A stretch of DNA of 64,000 bases from Planctomycetota bacterium (GTDB lineage Bacteria; Planctomycetota; B15-G4; SIAN01). Every line of letters begins with the position of its first letter. Position 1 is the first letter of the stretch. The position numbers and the translations under genes were made by a program. Location: assembly GCA_028289345.1 (NCBI GenBank), contig JANQQL010000020.1, positions 186,001-250,000 on the forward strand, given 5' to 3'. The notes beneath the pieces were generated by a model, which was not told the origin of the DNA, ran no database searches, and was given only the letters and a program-made list of their open reading frames with translations. Positions 53,021 through 62,836 of this stretch are shown here, piece after piece.

Positions 53021-55135
53021 ATGAACGTACCGTCCCTCATTCTCTTTGTCTTTGCCGGGAGCCCTTCGTTGAACCCAACGGAAACCGAAGTCCAGAAGCC
53101 CCCCATCGCCAAGAAAGTTGCCCACGAGCTGAACACCCACGGGCACGTGCGAGTGGACGAGTACTTCTGGCTCAATCAACGGGAAGACCCGGAGGTCATC
53201 TCGTACTTGGAAGCGGAAAACGCCTTCACCGAAGGGGCCATGGCACACACCACCGATCTGCAGAAGCAGCTCTTCGAAGAAATCAAGGGGCGCATCAAGC
53301 AAACCGATGAATCGGTACCGACCCCCTTGTGGGACTACTCTTATTACTCGCGCATGGAAGACGGGCGTTCCTATCCCATCTACTGCCGCAAGGCCGAAGG
53401 AGCTGACGCCACCGAAGAGGTCCTGCTCGACGTCAATCAGATCGCCGAAGGCCACGAGTTCTGCTCCGCCTACACCCATGAAATCAGTCCATCCCAGAAT
53501 CTCCTTGCCTACGCCGCGGACTTCCAGGGTCGTCGCTTCTACAACCTTTACTTCCGCGACCTGACCAGCGGCGAGATGCTGGACGATGTCCTCGAGAACG
53601 TCACCGGCAACATGGCCTGGGCGTCTGACAGCAAGACCGTGTTCTACAGCCGTCAGGACCCCAAGACCCTGCGTTCCTATCAGATCTTCCGTCACGAACT
53701 GGGCTCCGATCCGGCCAACGATGAGCTGATCTACCAGGAAGACGATGAAGAATTTCGCGTGTTTGTCACAAGCACGACCTCTCGGGAATACCTGTTGATC
53801 GGCAGCTCCCAAACGCTCCAGAACGAGTACCACTACCTGCGCGCGGACGACCCCCAAGGCGAGTGGAAAGTCTTCCTCCCCCGGGAGGGCTCCCACGAGT
53901 ACGACTTGGACCACTTCCACGGCCGGTTCTTCATCCGGAGCAACGAGAACGCCCAAAACTTCAAGCTCATGGCCACGGCCGAGGACCAGATCGGCAAGGA
54001 GCACTGGGAAGAAGTCGTTCCGCACCGGAAAGACGTCTATTTCATGGGTGCGAGCATGTTCCGAGATTTCTTGGTGGTTTCGGAACGAGAAGCCGGACTG
54101 GTCCACCTGCAAATCAAACCTTGGGACGGTTCCCCGGGACACGAGTTGGAATTCGGAGAGCCAGCCTACCGGGCATCGGTGGCCGCCAATCCCATGTGGG
54201 ACACGGATGTGGTCCGCTACAGCTACACCTCCATGACCACCCCGGCCTCGGTGTTCGACTACGACATGAAAGAGCGCAGCCAGACTCTGCTCAAAGAGCA
54301 GGAAGTGTTGGGCGGCTTCGATAAGAACGACTACGTGACCGAGCGACTGTTCGCCCCCGCCCGGGACGGGGAGAAGATTCCTGTTTCCCTGGTGTACCGC
54401 AAGGGAATGGAGCGAAACGGAAGCAACCCTCTGCTGCTTTACGGCTACGGCTCCTATGGCGCCACCATCGACGCATCCTTCCGCTCGGATCGTCTGAGCC
54501 TCCTGGATCGGGGTTTCGCCTTTGCCATCGCTCACATCCGTGGCAGCCAGATCTATGGCCGCCGTTGGTACGAGGACGGCAAGCTGCTCAAGAAGCGGAA
54601 CACCTTCACTGACTTCATCGATGCCGCCGAGCACTTGGTGGACCAGAAATTCACCTCGCCGGAACACTTGTACGCGATGGGCGGAAGCGCCGGTGGCCTG
54701 CTCATGGGCGCAGTCCTCAACATGCGTCCGGATCTGTTCCATGGGGCGATCGCCGCGGTGCCCTTCGTCGACGTGGTCACCACAATGCTCGACGACAGCA
54801 TTCCCCTCACCACGTTCGAATACGACGAGTGGGGCAACCCCAACAACAAGGAATACTACGAGTACATGCTCTCGTACTCTCCCTACGACAACGTCGAAGC
54901 CAAGGACTATCCGCATTTGCTGGTCACGACCGGCTTGCACGACTCCCAGGTCCAGTACTGGGAACCCGCCAAGTGGGTCGCCAAGCTGCGAGACATGAAA
55001 ACCGATCAGCGCCGACTGCTGCTGAAGACCAACATGGACGCCGGTCACGGGGGAGCCTCAGGGCGCTACAAAGCCTACGAAGAACGAGCGTTCGACTACG
55101 CCTTCCTTCTCGACCTCGCAGCCGGCACGCCGTAG
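53021..55135 (+). CDS. ptrB: Oligopeptidase B (prolyl oligopeptidase family)
   Basis: 704 residues. Beta-propeller domain (about 30-430) followed by an alpha/beta hydrolase. Catalytic Ser in MGGSAGGLLMG, Asp in TGLHDSQVQYWEPA and His in AGHGGASGRYKAYEE; the propeller-hydrolase hinge carries RLFAPARDGEKIPVSLVYR. The sequence fits oligopeptidase B, which cuts short peptides after basic residues, with TFTDFIDAAEHLV and YSPYDNV typical. The hydrophobic first 12 residues (MNVPSLILFVFAG) might act as a weak signal. The ATG at 53021 has no clear ribosome site, but no better upstream start exists without entering the intergenic region. Confidence 0.9.
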   Translation: MNVPSLILFVFAGSPSLNPTETEVQKPPIAKKVAHELNTHGHVRVDEYFWLNQREDPEVISYLEAENAFTEGAMAHTTDLQKQLFEEIKGRIKQTDESVPTPLWDYSYYSRMEDGRSYPIYCRKAEGADATEEVLLDVNQIAEGHEFCSAYTHEISPSQNLLAYAADFQGRRFYNLYFRDLTSGEMLDDVLENVTGNMAWASDSKTVFYSRQDPKTLRSYQIFRHELGSDPANDELIYQEDDEEFRVFVTSTTSREYLLIGSSQTLQNEYHYLRADDPQGEWKVFLPREGSHEYDLDHFHGRFFIRSNENAQNFKLMATAEDQIGKEHWEEVVPHRKDVYFMGASMFRDFLVVSEREAGLVHLQIKPWDGSPGHELEFGEPAYRASVAANPMWDTDVVRYSYTSMTTPASVFDYDMKERSQTLLKEQEVLGGFDKNDYVTERLFAPARDGEKIPVSLVYRKGMERNGSNPLLLYGYGSYGATIDASFRSDRLSLLDRGFAFAIAHIRGSQIYGRRWYEDGKLLKKRNTFTDFIDAAEHLVDQKFTSPEHLYAMGGSAGGLLMGAVLNMRPDLFHGAIAAVPFVDVVTTMLDDSIPLTTFEYDEWGNPNNKEYYEYMLSYSPYDNVEAKDYPHLLVTTGLHDSQVQYWEPAKWVAKLRDMKTDQRRLLLKTNMDAGHGGASGRYKAYEERAFDYAFLLDLAAGTP

Positions 55136-55142
55136 GGATCAC

Positions 55143-56981
55143 TCAGGGCGAATCGGAAGCATCGCCGGGACCGGAACGCTCACCGTTCTGGTTCCGGCTC
55201 CACAGTCCGGTCTCGTAGAGTTCTGCGTATCGGCCCCGCTTTGCAAGAAGCTCGGCATGGGTCCCGGTTTCGACGACCTGTCCGTCGTGGAGAACCAGCA
55301 ACCGGTCGGCACGCTCGATGGTCGACAAACGGTGGGCGATCACGAACGTGGTGCGGCCCTCCATGAGTTGATCCAAGGCGCTCTTCACCAACGCTTCGCT
55401 GCGGGTGTCCAGAGCACTGGTTGCTTCGTCGAGGACTAGAATGGAGGGGTCCTTCAGGATGGCTCGAGCGATGGCGATTCGCTGGCGCTCTCCGCCCGAA
55501 AGAATCACGCCTCGTTCTCCGGCCAGGGTGTCCCAGCCATTCGCGGTGCGCTCGATGAAGTTCTTGGCGTGGGCTTGCTCCGCCGCGCGCAGAATCTCTT
55601 CCTCGGTCGCGTCGAGCTTCCCGTAGGCGATGTTCGAGCGCAGGCTCCGACCGAACACGCTGATGTCCTGCGGCACCACCGCAATGGCCTCCCGCAGCTC
55701 GGCCAATCGTAGATGGCGCAGATCCATGCCATCGATGCTGATCACCCCTTGGGTTGGGTCGTACAGGCGCAGCAGCAGGGAAACCACCGTCGACTTGCCC
55801 GAACCGCTCTCCCCCACCAGCGCGACCATCTCGCCTTGCTTCACCTCGAAGTCGAGTCCTTGCAACACTTCGCGATCCGGGTGGCGCGGATAAGCGAAGC
55901 GCACGCCCTCGAAACGAATCGAGTCGCGCACCCCGTCGAAGGACCGTGCTCCGGCAATCTCCGACACCCGGGGCTGCTCTTCGAACAACTGGAAAACCCG
56001 CCGTCCGGCGCCGAGGGCCCGCTGGAACTGGGTCCAGATGCCGCTCAATGCCGAGAAACTCCGTCCCACCAAAACCGACAGCCCGACAAAGGTCACCATG
56101 TCGCCGCTGGTCAAATCCCCGGACTCGATCAGCTTCGCCGCGTTCCAAAGGACGGCGGCCAAGCCACCGTAGAACAGCAGAAGAACGGCGGAGATCAGGC
56201 TGGAACGTGCCACGGCAAAGCGGATGGCAAAGCGAAACAGGTCCTGCAGACGCGATTCGTAGCGCTCGACTTCGTGGGGTTCTCGGGCGAACGTCTTGAC
56301 GGTCTCGACCGCCGCGAGAGTCTCCTCGGTCACCGCGGTGGAAGAGGCCAAGTGATCCTGCACCGCGGTCGAGGCCCGACGGAGAAGGTTTCCCAGAAGC
56401 AGGGTGATCACTGCCACGGCCGGGAGGATCCCGAGCAGAATCAGCGTTAGCTTCAAGTGAATCGTGGTCACCACCACCACCGCCCCGATCAAGGTGGCGA
56501 TTTGTCTCAGTGCCATGACCGGGATCGACGTTCCAATCTCGCGAATCACATCCGCGTCGGTGGAAAGTCGAGACGTCAGCTCACCCACTTTGCGTCGCTC
56601 AAAGAACTCGAGAGACAGGGAAAGGACCTTGCCGAACAGATCTCGGCGCAACGCCAGGACGATGCGCTCTCCGATCCAAGCAAACAGGAATCCGGCTGAA
56701 AAAGTCAGCAGCGCACTCAACACAAACGCCGATCCGAGCAGGAGCGCGACCTCGTTGAGCGACCACTCCGACGCTTTCCCTTCGGCGACATCGACAGTGA
56801 TTCCCACCAACCACATGATCGACAGTTCGAGGCCCGCGCGGGCAAAGGTCAGGACCGTTGCGAGGAACAGCGCCCAGCGATACGGACGCAAATAGGGAAA
56901 CACCCGCGCACGGATTTGTGCGGCGGTCAGTTTCTCGCCAGCAGACTCAACGTCGAAGGAATCGGCCACGTCGCGGGACAC
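55143..56981 (-). CDS. MsbA-type ABC exporter
   Basis: 612 residues from a GTG with gaggaattgaacga upstream. Six-helix exporter domain (about 25-335) and a fully intact ATPase domain: Walker A GESGSGKST, signature LSGGERQRIAIARA, Walker B ILVLDEATSALD, H-loop FVIAHRLS. This architecture transports lipids, lipid A or glycolipids across the inner membrane. Last gene of the exopolysaccharide/lipopolysaccharide operon, 5 bp past the glycosyltransferase gene, which supports a role in moving the operon's lipid-linked glycan. Confidence 0.9.
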   Translation of the reverse strand: MSRDVADSFDVESAGEKLTAAQIRARVFPYLRPYRWALFLATVLTFARAGLELSIMWLVGITVDVAEGKASEWSLNEVALLLGSAFVLSALLTFSAGFLFAWIGERIVLALRRDLFGKVLSLSLEFFERRKVGELTSRLSTDADVIREIGTSIPVMALRQIATLIGAVVVVTTIHLKLTLILLGILPAVAVITLLLGNLLRRASTAVQDHLASSTAVTEETLAAVETVKTFAREPHEVERYESRLQDLFRFAIRFAVARSSLISAVLLLFYGGLAAVLWNAAKLIESGDLTSGDMVTFVGLSVLVGRSFSALSGIWTQFQRALGAGRRVFQLFEEQPRVSEIAGARSFDGVRDSIRFEGVRFAYPRHPDREVLQGLDFEVKQGEMVALVGESGSGKSTVVSLLLRLYDPTQGVISIDGMDLRHLRLAELREAIAVVPQDISVFGRSLRSNIAYGKLDATEEEILRAAEQAHAKNFIERTANGWDTLAGERGVILSGGERQRIAIARAILKDPSILVLDEATSALDTRSEALVKSALDQLMEGRTTFVIAHRLSTIERADRLLVLHDGQVVETGTHAELLAKRGRYAELYETGLWSRNQNGERSGPGDASDSP

Positions 56982-56985
56982 TCGT

Positions 56986-58137
56986 TCAATTCCTCTCGAT
57001 CAACCGCGCCAGGAACTCTTCGTAGTGATGCACCATGGTGGCAGCGCTGAACCGTTCCTCGACCCGACGGCGGGCGGCGCGCCCCATGGCTCGCGCACGC
57101 TCGAGATCGGACAGCATTTCCGCCAATGCCGCCGCCAGCGACGAGGGATCCTTGGGCGGCACCAACAAGCCGGTCTCGTTCTTGGCGACGATCTCACTGG
57201 TCCCATCCACGTCGGTCGCCACCACGGGCACCTCCATGGCCATCGCTTCCACCAGCGCCAGCGGGGCCTGTTCCCAAAGCGAGGCCTGACAGAACACGTC
57301 GAAACAGGACAGCACTCGAGGGATGTCATCGCGCCACCCCAAGAAGTGAACGCGATCCTCGAGAGCTCGTTGTTGGGCCTCGCGCTTCAAGCTTTCCAAC
57401 AGCGGGCCCTCGCCGACGATCACGAACTGAACCAAGAGCCCGTTCTGTCCAAGCTCCGCCGCGGCCGCCAGAAGGTAGGTCAGCCCCTTCTGTGGCTCGC
57501 AACGACTCAGGGTGCCGACGATGGGGCGCTCGGGGTCCAACCCCAAGGCGCGACACGCCTCTTCTCGGGGAAGCCGCTTCTTGTCCGTCAGGTCGATGGC
57601 ATTGTGAATGACGTCCACTTTGTCAGGACGCATCAAGTGCTGCTCCACCCCATAACGCTTGGTCGCCTCGGAAACCGCCGCGTAGCGGTGCGTCCAGGGA
57701 TCCAGCAGCTTCTCGATGACCCAGTACATCCTCTTCTTCCAGGGGTTCTGAAACGGGCGGCATGCGTAGACGTGGATGATGTGACCGACCGCGTGGACTC
57801 GCGCCAACACCGCGGCGGCCCGCCCCAAGAACCCTGCGATGGAGCAGGCAGTGACGACCGCGTCGAAGCGTTCCTTGCGGAGCAGTCGCCACACCTGCCA
57901 GAACCCTCGCAGGTTGGTGGCCGGCCGAATCTTGCGCGACACGGAAAGAACGTGGACCGGCACATCGAGCTCCAGAAACCGCTCGTCCAGCGGATACCCG
58001 GGACCGAAGGCAATCGACAAGTCAAAGCGCTGCCGACAGAGATGTTTGGCCAGCAAGAACGAGTGCAGTCCCGCCCCGCCCGCGGTGCTGGTCACGAAGA
58101 GAAGGACCTTGGCCCGTGGCGAAGCCGTGGCCGTCAC
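56986..58137 (-). CDS. Glycosyltransferase family 4
   Basis: 383 residues from the GTG that overlaps the small membrane-protein stop (GTGA). GT-B fold: nucleotide-binding half carries the GT4 signature VGTLSRCEPQKGLTYLLAAA, and LWEQAPLALVEAMAMEVPVVATDVDGTSEI, which contains the EX7E pair. N-terminal half has STAGGAGLHSFLLAKHL. It should add a sugar from a nucleotide sugar to the growing repeat. Penultimate gene before the exporter. Confidence 0.92.
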   Translation of the reverse strand: MTATASPRAKVLLFVTSTAGGAGLHSFLLAKHLCRQRFDLSIAFGPGYPLDERFLELDVPVHVLSVSRKIRPATNLRGFWQVWRLLRKERFDAVVTACSIAGFLGRAAAVLARVHAVGHIIHVYACRPFQNPWKKRMYWVIEKLLDPWTHRYAAVSEATKRYGVEQHLMRPDKVDVIHNAIDLTDKKRLPREEACRALGLDPERPIVGTLSRCEPQKGLTYLLAAAAELGQNGLLVQFVIVGEGPLLESLKREAQQRALEDRVHFLGWRDDIPRVLSCFDVFCQASLWEQAPLALVEAMAMEVPVVATDVDGTSEIVAKNETGLLVPPKDPSSLAAALAEMLSDLERARAMGRAARRRVEERFSAATMVHHYEEFLARLIERN

Positions 58138-58415
58138 TGGGTCGACCCCGTCAGCTTTCCGAGAACCCCGGCGAGCACCGCCGCGACCACGAACAGGACG
58201 GCGAACACCACCAGCAGTTCGACCATGATCACCAAACTCTGAAACTGCAGGATCCAAAACCTTCGGCGCGCTGCCTTCGGAGTCATCCACTCCATCTCGA
58301 ACAACACTTCGCCGCGCTCCTCTCCCATCGCCTGGAGACGTGCCACGCGGGATTCACGCCGCTCGAGAAGAGCGCGCTCCGCATCTTGTTCAGAGTTCGC
58401 CGGACCGGAAGGCAT
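58134..58415 (-). CDS. 93-aa tail-anchored-like membrane protein
   Basis: Coupled to its neighbours on both sides (TGATG with the upstream 76-aa gene, GTGA with the GT4 gene). About 55 charged, helical N-terminal residues (SEQDAERALLERRESRVARL) precede one long C-terminal hydrophobic helix (VIMVELLVVFAVLFVVAAVLAGV). It resembles its 76-aa neighbour in layout, suggesting tandem duplication. No family recognised. Confidence 0.75.
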   Translation of the reverse strand: MPSGPANSEQDAERALLERRESRVARLQAMGEERGEVLFEMEWMTPKAARRRFWILQFQSLVIMVELLVVFAVLFVVAAVLAGVLGKLTGSTQ

Positions 58416-58645
58416 CAGAACGAAACGTGCAGCACTTTGATGAAGAGGAAGAAGTTGAGGAGCACCGCGACCACCGCGATGTTCAATCCGAGCAGCAACG
58501 CTCCGAGGATCTGAAACAAGAAGCCGAGTCGTCGAAGAAGAACGTTGCGCGGATTGGGCATGCGCCGCTGCTTCACTTGCCAACGCTCGAACGCTTCGAC
58601 CGCGGCCATCTCTTGCTCCGCTTCCCAGGAACGCCAATGAGTCAT
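58415..58645 (-). CDS. 76-aa tail-anchored-like membrane protein
   Basis: Ribosome site ggagggagcgtc before ATG, which overlaps the Wzz gene stop (ATGA). About 40 mostly charged residues (MTHWRSWEAEQEMAAVEAFE) precede one hydrophobic C-terminal helix (LGFLFQILGALLLGLNIAVV). With the following gene it makes a pair of small membrane proteins between the chain-length regulator and a glycosyltransferase. Confidence 0.75.
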   Translation of the reverse strand: MTHWRSWEAEQEMAAVEAFERWQVKQRRMPNPRNVLLRRLGFLFQILGALLLGLNIAVVAVLLNFFLFIKVLHVSF

Positions 58646-60159
58646 GACGCTCCCTCCGAGCCATCGGCAGCGAACTCCCGGGCCCACTCGGCACGCTGCC
58701 ACTGGCGCCAGCGGTGGCGCAATCGGCGACGCGAAAGGTGGTCGAGCAAGAACGCGTACAAAACCCCCACGACCAGACCGCCAAACCCGGCCACCCCGAC
58801 GTTCAGTGGCAGGATGGGAAAGATCGGTTTGGACGGTGCCATCGCTTCTTCTGTGACCAGCACGACGTCGGAGAGCGTCAATAGCTGGGCGGTCATGGTG
58901 TCCTTGGTCTGCCGCAGTTTTCGGATCTGGGCCTCGTAACGAAGGATGCGGTCTTCCAAGCGACTGAGGGCCGTCACCTGGTTCGGCACCGCCGCAATGG
59001 ACTCGTTCAGCCCCGAGATCACTGCCGACAGCCCGGCGGAACGAGCCGCGGCCGTGCGATAGGTGACATAAGCGGTGGTGAGCTGCAGTCGCAGATTCTC
59101 GTACAGCGAACCGGCAGTCTTGGACTTGCTGTCCACGACGCGCTGAATCTCCCGCTTGAGCGCCGCTTCGGCCGTGGTTTGGCGCTCCCGCAATGCCACC
59201 ACGTCCGGATGGTCTTCTTTCAGATCGTTGGCCAGCCCGGCACGCTCCAGCTCCAGCTGGGTCAGGGTCTGCTCGAGAGTCGTGATCACGGGACTCTGCA
59301 GGATGATCTCCCCCGCCGAATAGGCGTCCACCTCCAGCTTCTGCTGCTCCTCGAGGGCCTTGATGCGCTCTTCGGCGACCTGGCGATCGATTTCCGCGTC
59401 TTGGAATCGGGACTCGAATCGAGTCCGCTGGGATTCCAATTCGATCAGCTTGGTCGAAAGGGACGCGACGTTGAGGTCGGTCTGGAATTTCTCTTTTTCG
59501 TCCTCGGCTTCGCGCTTGAAGTCACCCAACTCCGTGAGCTGCCCCTCGATTCCCTCGAGGGACCGCAAGATATCGCGTTCCACGACCTCGGTGTGGAACT
59601 GCTCGAAGTGCTCCACGAATGCATTGGCGACCAGGGCGGCCGTTTCCGGGTCCGAGTCCCGAGCAAAGATCCGAATCGAAGCTTCGGGGGTGACCACAAA
59701 GTCGACGTCGCGGTTGAAGTCCGCGGCGGTCTTGTCAGGAAACTTTTCGGCGACCGCCCGCTTGGTCTTCTGGGTCTTCAGCAGCGCGACCTGAACCCGG
59801 GCGTGATCCTTGATCCCCGAAGACATGCGTAGTTTGCCTGCTTCGGGACCAGGCACCGGGCCCACGGCATCCTGCGGGACGTAGAACTCGGCCAAAGCCT
59901 CGTACTGGGTTTCCAGCCGCTTGGTCAGAACGACGGCGGCAGCAATCGAAGCAGCCACCAGCAGTAAGACGATCCACTTGCGTCGGTACACGGCAAGCCA
60001 ATAGTCGTCGAGGCTGTAAGGATCGGCTCCCCCGGGATGGGGCGCAGAGAAAGACGCCGAGTTCGCAGCTTGCGGCGAGGCCCCGGTCCCGTCCGCAGAC
60101 CTCGGAGCCGGGTCACGGCCCTCGCTGCCCGGCGAATGGTTGGGCTTCTTCTGAGTCAT
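58642..60159 (-). CDS. Wzz/polysaccharide chain-length determinant
   Basis: 505 residues. A disordered N-terminal 50 residues, then the first membrane helix (KWIVLLLVAASIAAAVVLT), a periplasmic domain of about 370 residues with long coiled coil and a second helix near the C-terminus (VGVAGFGGLVVGVLYAFLLD) followed by Arg-rich tail. No tyrosine-kinase domain is fused. Known of the family: controls length of exported polysaccharide. Start overlaps the O-antigen ligase gene stop (ATGA). Confidence 0.88.
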   Translation of the reverse strand: MTQKKPNHSPGSEGRDPAPRSADGTGASPQAANSASFSAPHPGGADPYSLDDYWLAVYRRKWIVLLLVAASIAAAVVLTKRLETQYEALAEFYVPQDAVGPVPGPEAGKLRMSSGIKDHARVQVALLKTQKTKRAVAEKFPDKTAADFNRDVDFVVTPEASIRIFARDSDPETAALVANAFVEHFEQFHTEVVERDILRSLEGIEGQLTELGDFKREAEDEKEKFQTDLNVASLSTKLIELESQRTRFESRFQDAEIDRQVAEERIKALEEQQKLEVDAYSAGEIILQSPVITTLEQTLTQLELERAGLANDLKEDHPDVVALRERQTTAEAALKREIQRVVDSKSKTAGSLYENLRLQLTTAYVTYRTAAARSAGLSAVISGLNESIAAVPNQVTALSRLEDRILRYEAQIRKLRQTKDTMTAQLLTLSDVVLVTEEAMAPSKPIFPILPLNVGVAGFGGLVVGVLYAFLLDHLSRRRLRHRWRQWQRAEWAREFAADGSEGAS

Positions 60160-61601
60160 GCTCGCGTCCCCTCCAGCGTCCCGAAGCGGGCCATCACCGA
60201 CACTCCGCAGGACACCAGCCCCAGGAAGACCCATGGTAGGACGCTGTAGTACAAAGGCTCACTCAGAAAATGGATGCCCATGCCGGCTGCCCCGAAGCCG
60301 AGGGCCTTGAGCCAGTGTCGCGTGTTTTCGTCGGCGGCCCGTCGAGCCAAGGACGCGCACCGAATCGCCAGACCGGCGATCAACAGGAACAGCAACACCC
60401 CCGCGGCGATGCCGAGTTCGGAGATGATCATGAAGTAGGTGTTGTGGATCGGATGGGAGAACAACCGCGAGGTGTTCTTCACTCCCGCCCCGAGCCAGGG
60501 ATACACCTGGATCTTCTCCAAGCCCACTTTCAGGTATCCGACTCGATCCTCGACACCCGCGCTGCCAAGAGGCACCAGGACCTTGTCGAAGATCAGCTCG
60601 GCAATCCCCGAGAAGTACAGAGCGAAGCCCGACACCGCCAGCAAAGCCAAGTACAACATCACGTGGTGAGGCCAGCGAACCAGGGGAAACAACAACGTCA
60701 CGACGCCGGCCGTAAGAATGGCCCCGGTGCTCCAGGTCAGCCCAATGCCAACCAGGAGCGTCAACGCCAAGGCGTATCTCCACCCGGCGCGCCATGGGGA
60801 CTGAAACACGAGGCACAAGGCCATGACGCAGAGATGCCCCAGCGCCTGGGGGGTTTGGCAAAACGCGGAAGCCCGCAGCAGGTAACCGAACGGCGTCGAT
60901 TTGAACTGCTCGGCCGGGGTGTCGACGAAGGTCAAGGCGAACCCGGTGGTGAGATTCAATCCAAGCGCCAGAACCGCCACGACGGCGGTGGACACTGCCA
61001 CATAAATGAAACTACGCACCGCCACTTGGAACAGCTGCGGACGAATGGCAAAGCTACACACCAAGACGATCATCAAGAACTTGGAGAACAGAGTGTGTAG
61101 TCCGAACAAACTGGTGACACGTCCATTGATCACCGAGGCGACAGTACAAATGGAAAAGCCTCCGAGCGCCGCCAAGACCAAGCGCGGCACCGCGACCGAA
61201 CGAAACTCCACCAACGACACGGCAAGCCAGTAGGCCAAGGTCAGGAGGAAGGCAAACTCGAAGGCGTCCAGAGGCCCCACGTTCACCCCGTTGATCGCTC
61301 CCACCGACATCAACAAACCGGTGGCAATCGCGTCGCGATGCCGGAACCACCAGCCAGCGCTGCGCGTAACCAACAAAATCACTCCCAGCACGGCGAGGGC
61401 CGTCGCGCTCCACAGAGTCACCGCCGGCAGCGAGCGACTGCGCAGAAACTCCCACAGCGGGTGGTCCCGCGAGAGGTCGGGATCGAAAACGACCAAGGCT
61501 CCCATTCCCGCGCCCAGGAGCACCGGCACCACCAGCCATGCGCTGACCCACCCGACCAAGCCGAGGAAAGAAACACGCGGTTGCGGGACACGAAAGTTCA
61601 C
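60156..61601 (-). CDS. O-antigen ligase / polymerase-like (Wzy_C) protein
   Basis: 481 residues from a GTG overlapping the upstream stop (GTGA). About 12 membrane helices. The large periplasmic loop contains the Wzy_C segment: YLKVGLEKIQVYPWLGAGVKN and HPIHNTYFMIISELGIAAG, with the catalytic-type His-Asn-x-Tyr. It joins or polymerises lipid-linked glycans on the outer leaflet of the inner membrane. Ligase or polymerase cannot be separated by sequence alone. Confidence 0.88.
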   Translation of the reverse strand: MNFRVPQPRVSFLGLVGWVSAWLVVPVLLGAGMGALVVFDPDLSRDHPLWEFLRSRSLPAVTLWSATALAVLGVILLVTRSAGWWFRHRDAIATGLLMSVGAINGVNVGPLDAFEFAFLLTLAYWLAVSLVEFRSVAVPRLVLAALGGFSICTVASVINGRVTSLFGLHTLFSKFLMIVLVCSFAIRPQLFQVAVRSFIYVAVSTAVVAVLALGLNLTTGFALTFVDTPAEQFKSTPFGYLLRASAFCQTPQALGHLCVMALCLVFQSPWRAGWRYALALTLLVGIGLTWSTGAILTAGVVTLLFPLVRWPHHVMLYLALLAVSGFALYFSGIAELIFDKVLVPLGSAGVEDRVGYLKVGLEKIQVYPWLGAGVKNTSRLFSHPIHNTYFMIISELGIAAGVLLFLLIAGLAIRCASLARRAADENTRHWLKALGFGAAGMGIHFLSEPLYYSVLPWVFLGLVSCGVSVMARFGTLEGTRA

Positions 61602-62770
61602 GGGTCAGGGAGGCCGTCGTCGGGGGGGTCTCCGTCCTTCCCGTCGCGGAGCTGGCGGGCGACTCCGGATAGCACCGCCCCCGGGGAGAGCACACGGAGA
61701 CACTCCCATTCCACGGGATTGTGACAGGCCTTCCAGCCGGTCAGGCCGGCGCAGGGGCTGCACGGGAGATCCAAGCGGACCACTTTGCCGTGCGCCGGCA
61801 CCCCGACCACCTCGGGGTCGGTCGGCCCGAGAATCACCACGGTGCGCCGATCCAGCGCATGAGCGATGTGCAGCGGACCGGTGTCGTTCATGATGCAAAG
61901 GGAGCTCTTGGCCAGCACCGCCGCCAACTGCCGGAGGTTCAGGCAGCCGATCAGATCCACCAGAGGCGCCGGGGTCGCCTTGCGGATGGAGTCATAGATG
62001 GGCCGCTCGGCCTCCATCCCGGTGACCAGAATCGGCATCGGCCAGCGCTGGCTCATCTGAGAGACCAGTTCGGCAAAAGACTCGGCCGGCCACTGGCGCG
62101 AAACGGTCAAAAAGTTGCCACCGGGATGCAACACGACGAACGGGGATTCCGGATCCACCCCGCGTTCACGCAGGAACGCGTCCGCCCAACCTTGCTCTTC
62201 CGGCGAAACATGGATCTCGGTGCGATCCGAGTCCGGAATCGCGCCAGTCGCCGCAATCAACTGGTTCATCACCGCGACCCAGGAACCCGTGGCAGGGAGC
62301 GGCACCCCGCGCGCTCGCGGAGAGTGCCCATCGCCAAAGTCGAAACAGACCCAGCGATCCACTTTCAGACGCCGAAACGTCAGGCTTCCGAGCTTGGCCC
62401 AGAACGGGTCGACTTCGAGCAACACCCCCAGGTCGTAGCGGCGCCCCTGCAGCTGGCGCCGCAGGCGTCGATGCTCCGAGAACGCGAACGGACTCCCGAT
62501 GCGGTGATGCTCGTGGATCCACGGGCTTTGTTCCAAGATCGCCCCGGAGCGGCCAGGAGCAACCACTTCCACGCGCGCTCGAGAGAAGTGCTGTCCCAAA
62601 GACCGCAACGCCGCGGTCGCTCGGACGACGTCGCCCAGTCGATCCATGGTCCAGACCAAGATCCGTTGCACCTCCTGGGGCTCAGGAGCGACAAACGGAC
62701 CGCCTCGGTCGCACGCCCATTCCAGGCGTGCGACTCCGTGCAATGCGATCTTGACGGCGCGACGAAGCAA
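61598..62770 (-). CDS. Glycosyltransferase family 9 (heptosyltransferase-like)
   Basis: 390 residues from a TTG; an internal start cannot be excluded. GT-B, family 9 pattern: RILVWTMDRLGDVVRATAAL near the start, VVLHPGGNFLTVSRQWPAESF, and the nucleotide-sugar site CIMNDTGPLHIAHALDRRTV followed by ILGPTDPEV. Two Cys near the C-terminus (LPCSPCAGL) are typical for the family. It transfers heptose or a related sugar to the glycan core. Confidence 0.92.
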   Translation of the reverse strand: MLRRAVKIALHGVARLEWACDRGGPFVAPEPQEVQRILVWTMDRLGDVVRATAALRSLGQHFSRARVEVVAPGRSGAILEQSPWIHEHHRIGSPFAFSEHRRLRRQLQGRRYDLGVLLEVDPFWAKLGSLTFRRLKVDRWVCFDFGDGHSPRARGVPLPATGSWVAVMNQLIAATGAIPDSDRTEIHVSPEEQGWADAFLRERGVDPESPFVVLHPGGNFLTVSRQWPAESFAELVSQMSQRWPMPILVTGMEAERPIYDSIRKATPAPLVDLIGCLNLRQLAAVLAKSSLCIMNDTGPLHIAHALDRRTVVILGPTDPEVVGVPAHGKVVRLDLPCSPCAGLTGWKACHNPVEWECLRVLSPGAVLSGVARQLRDGKDGDPPDDGLPDP

Positions 62771-62836
62771 GCTTGACGTCTTTCTGTGAATTCGAGGTTC
62801 GTGGTGAAGAGGATCCCGGCGGTCTCGTCTTTTGGC

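Noticed and set aside
52721..55048. Long open frame on the minus strand, antisense to the oligopeptidase gene and continuous with the PQQ-like gene (over 1,200 codons in total).
   Set aside because: The oligopeptidase has complete catalytic motifs on the plus strand, and the antisense translation is Val/Gly-rich with no signal or domain; it arises from codon bias. The PQQ-like protein has its own signal peptide and ribosome site at 52720.
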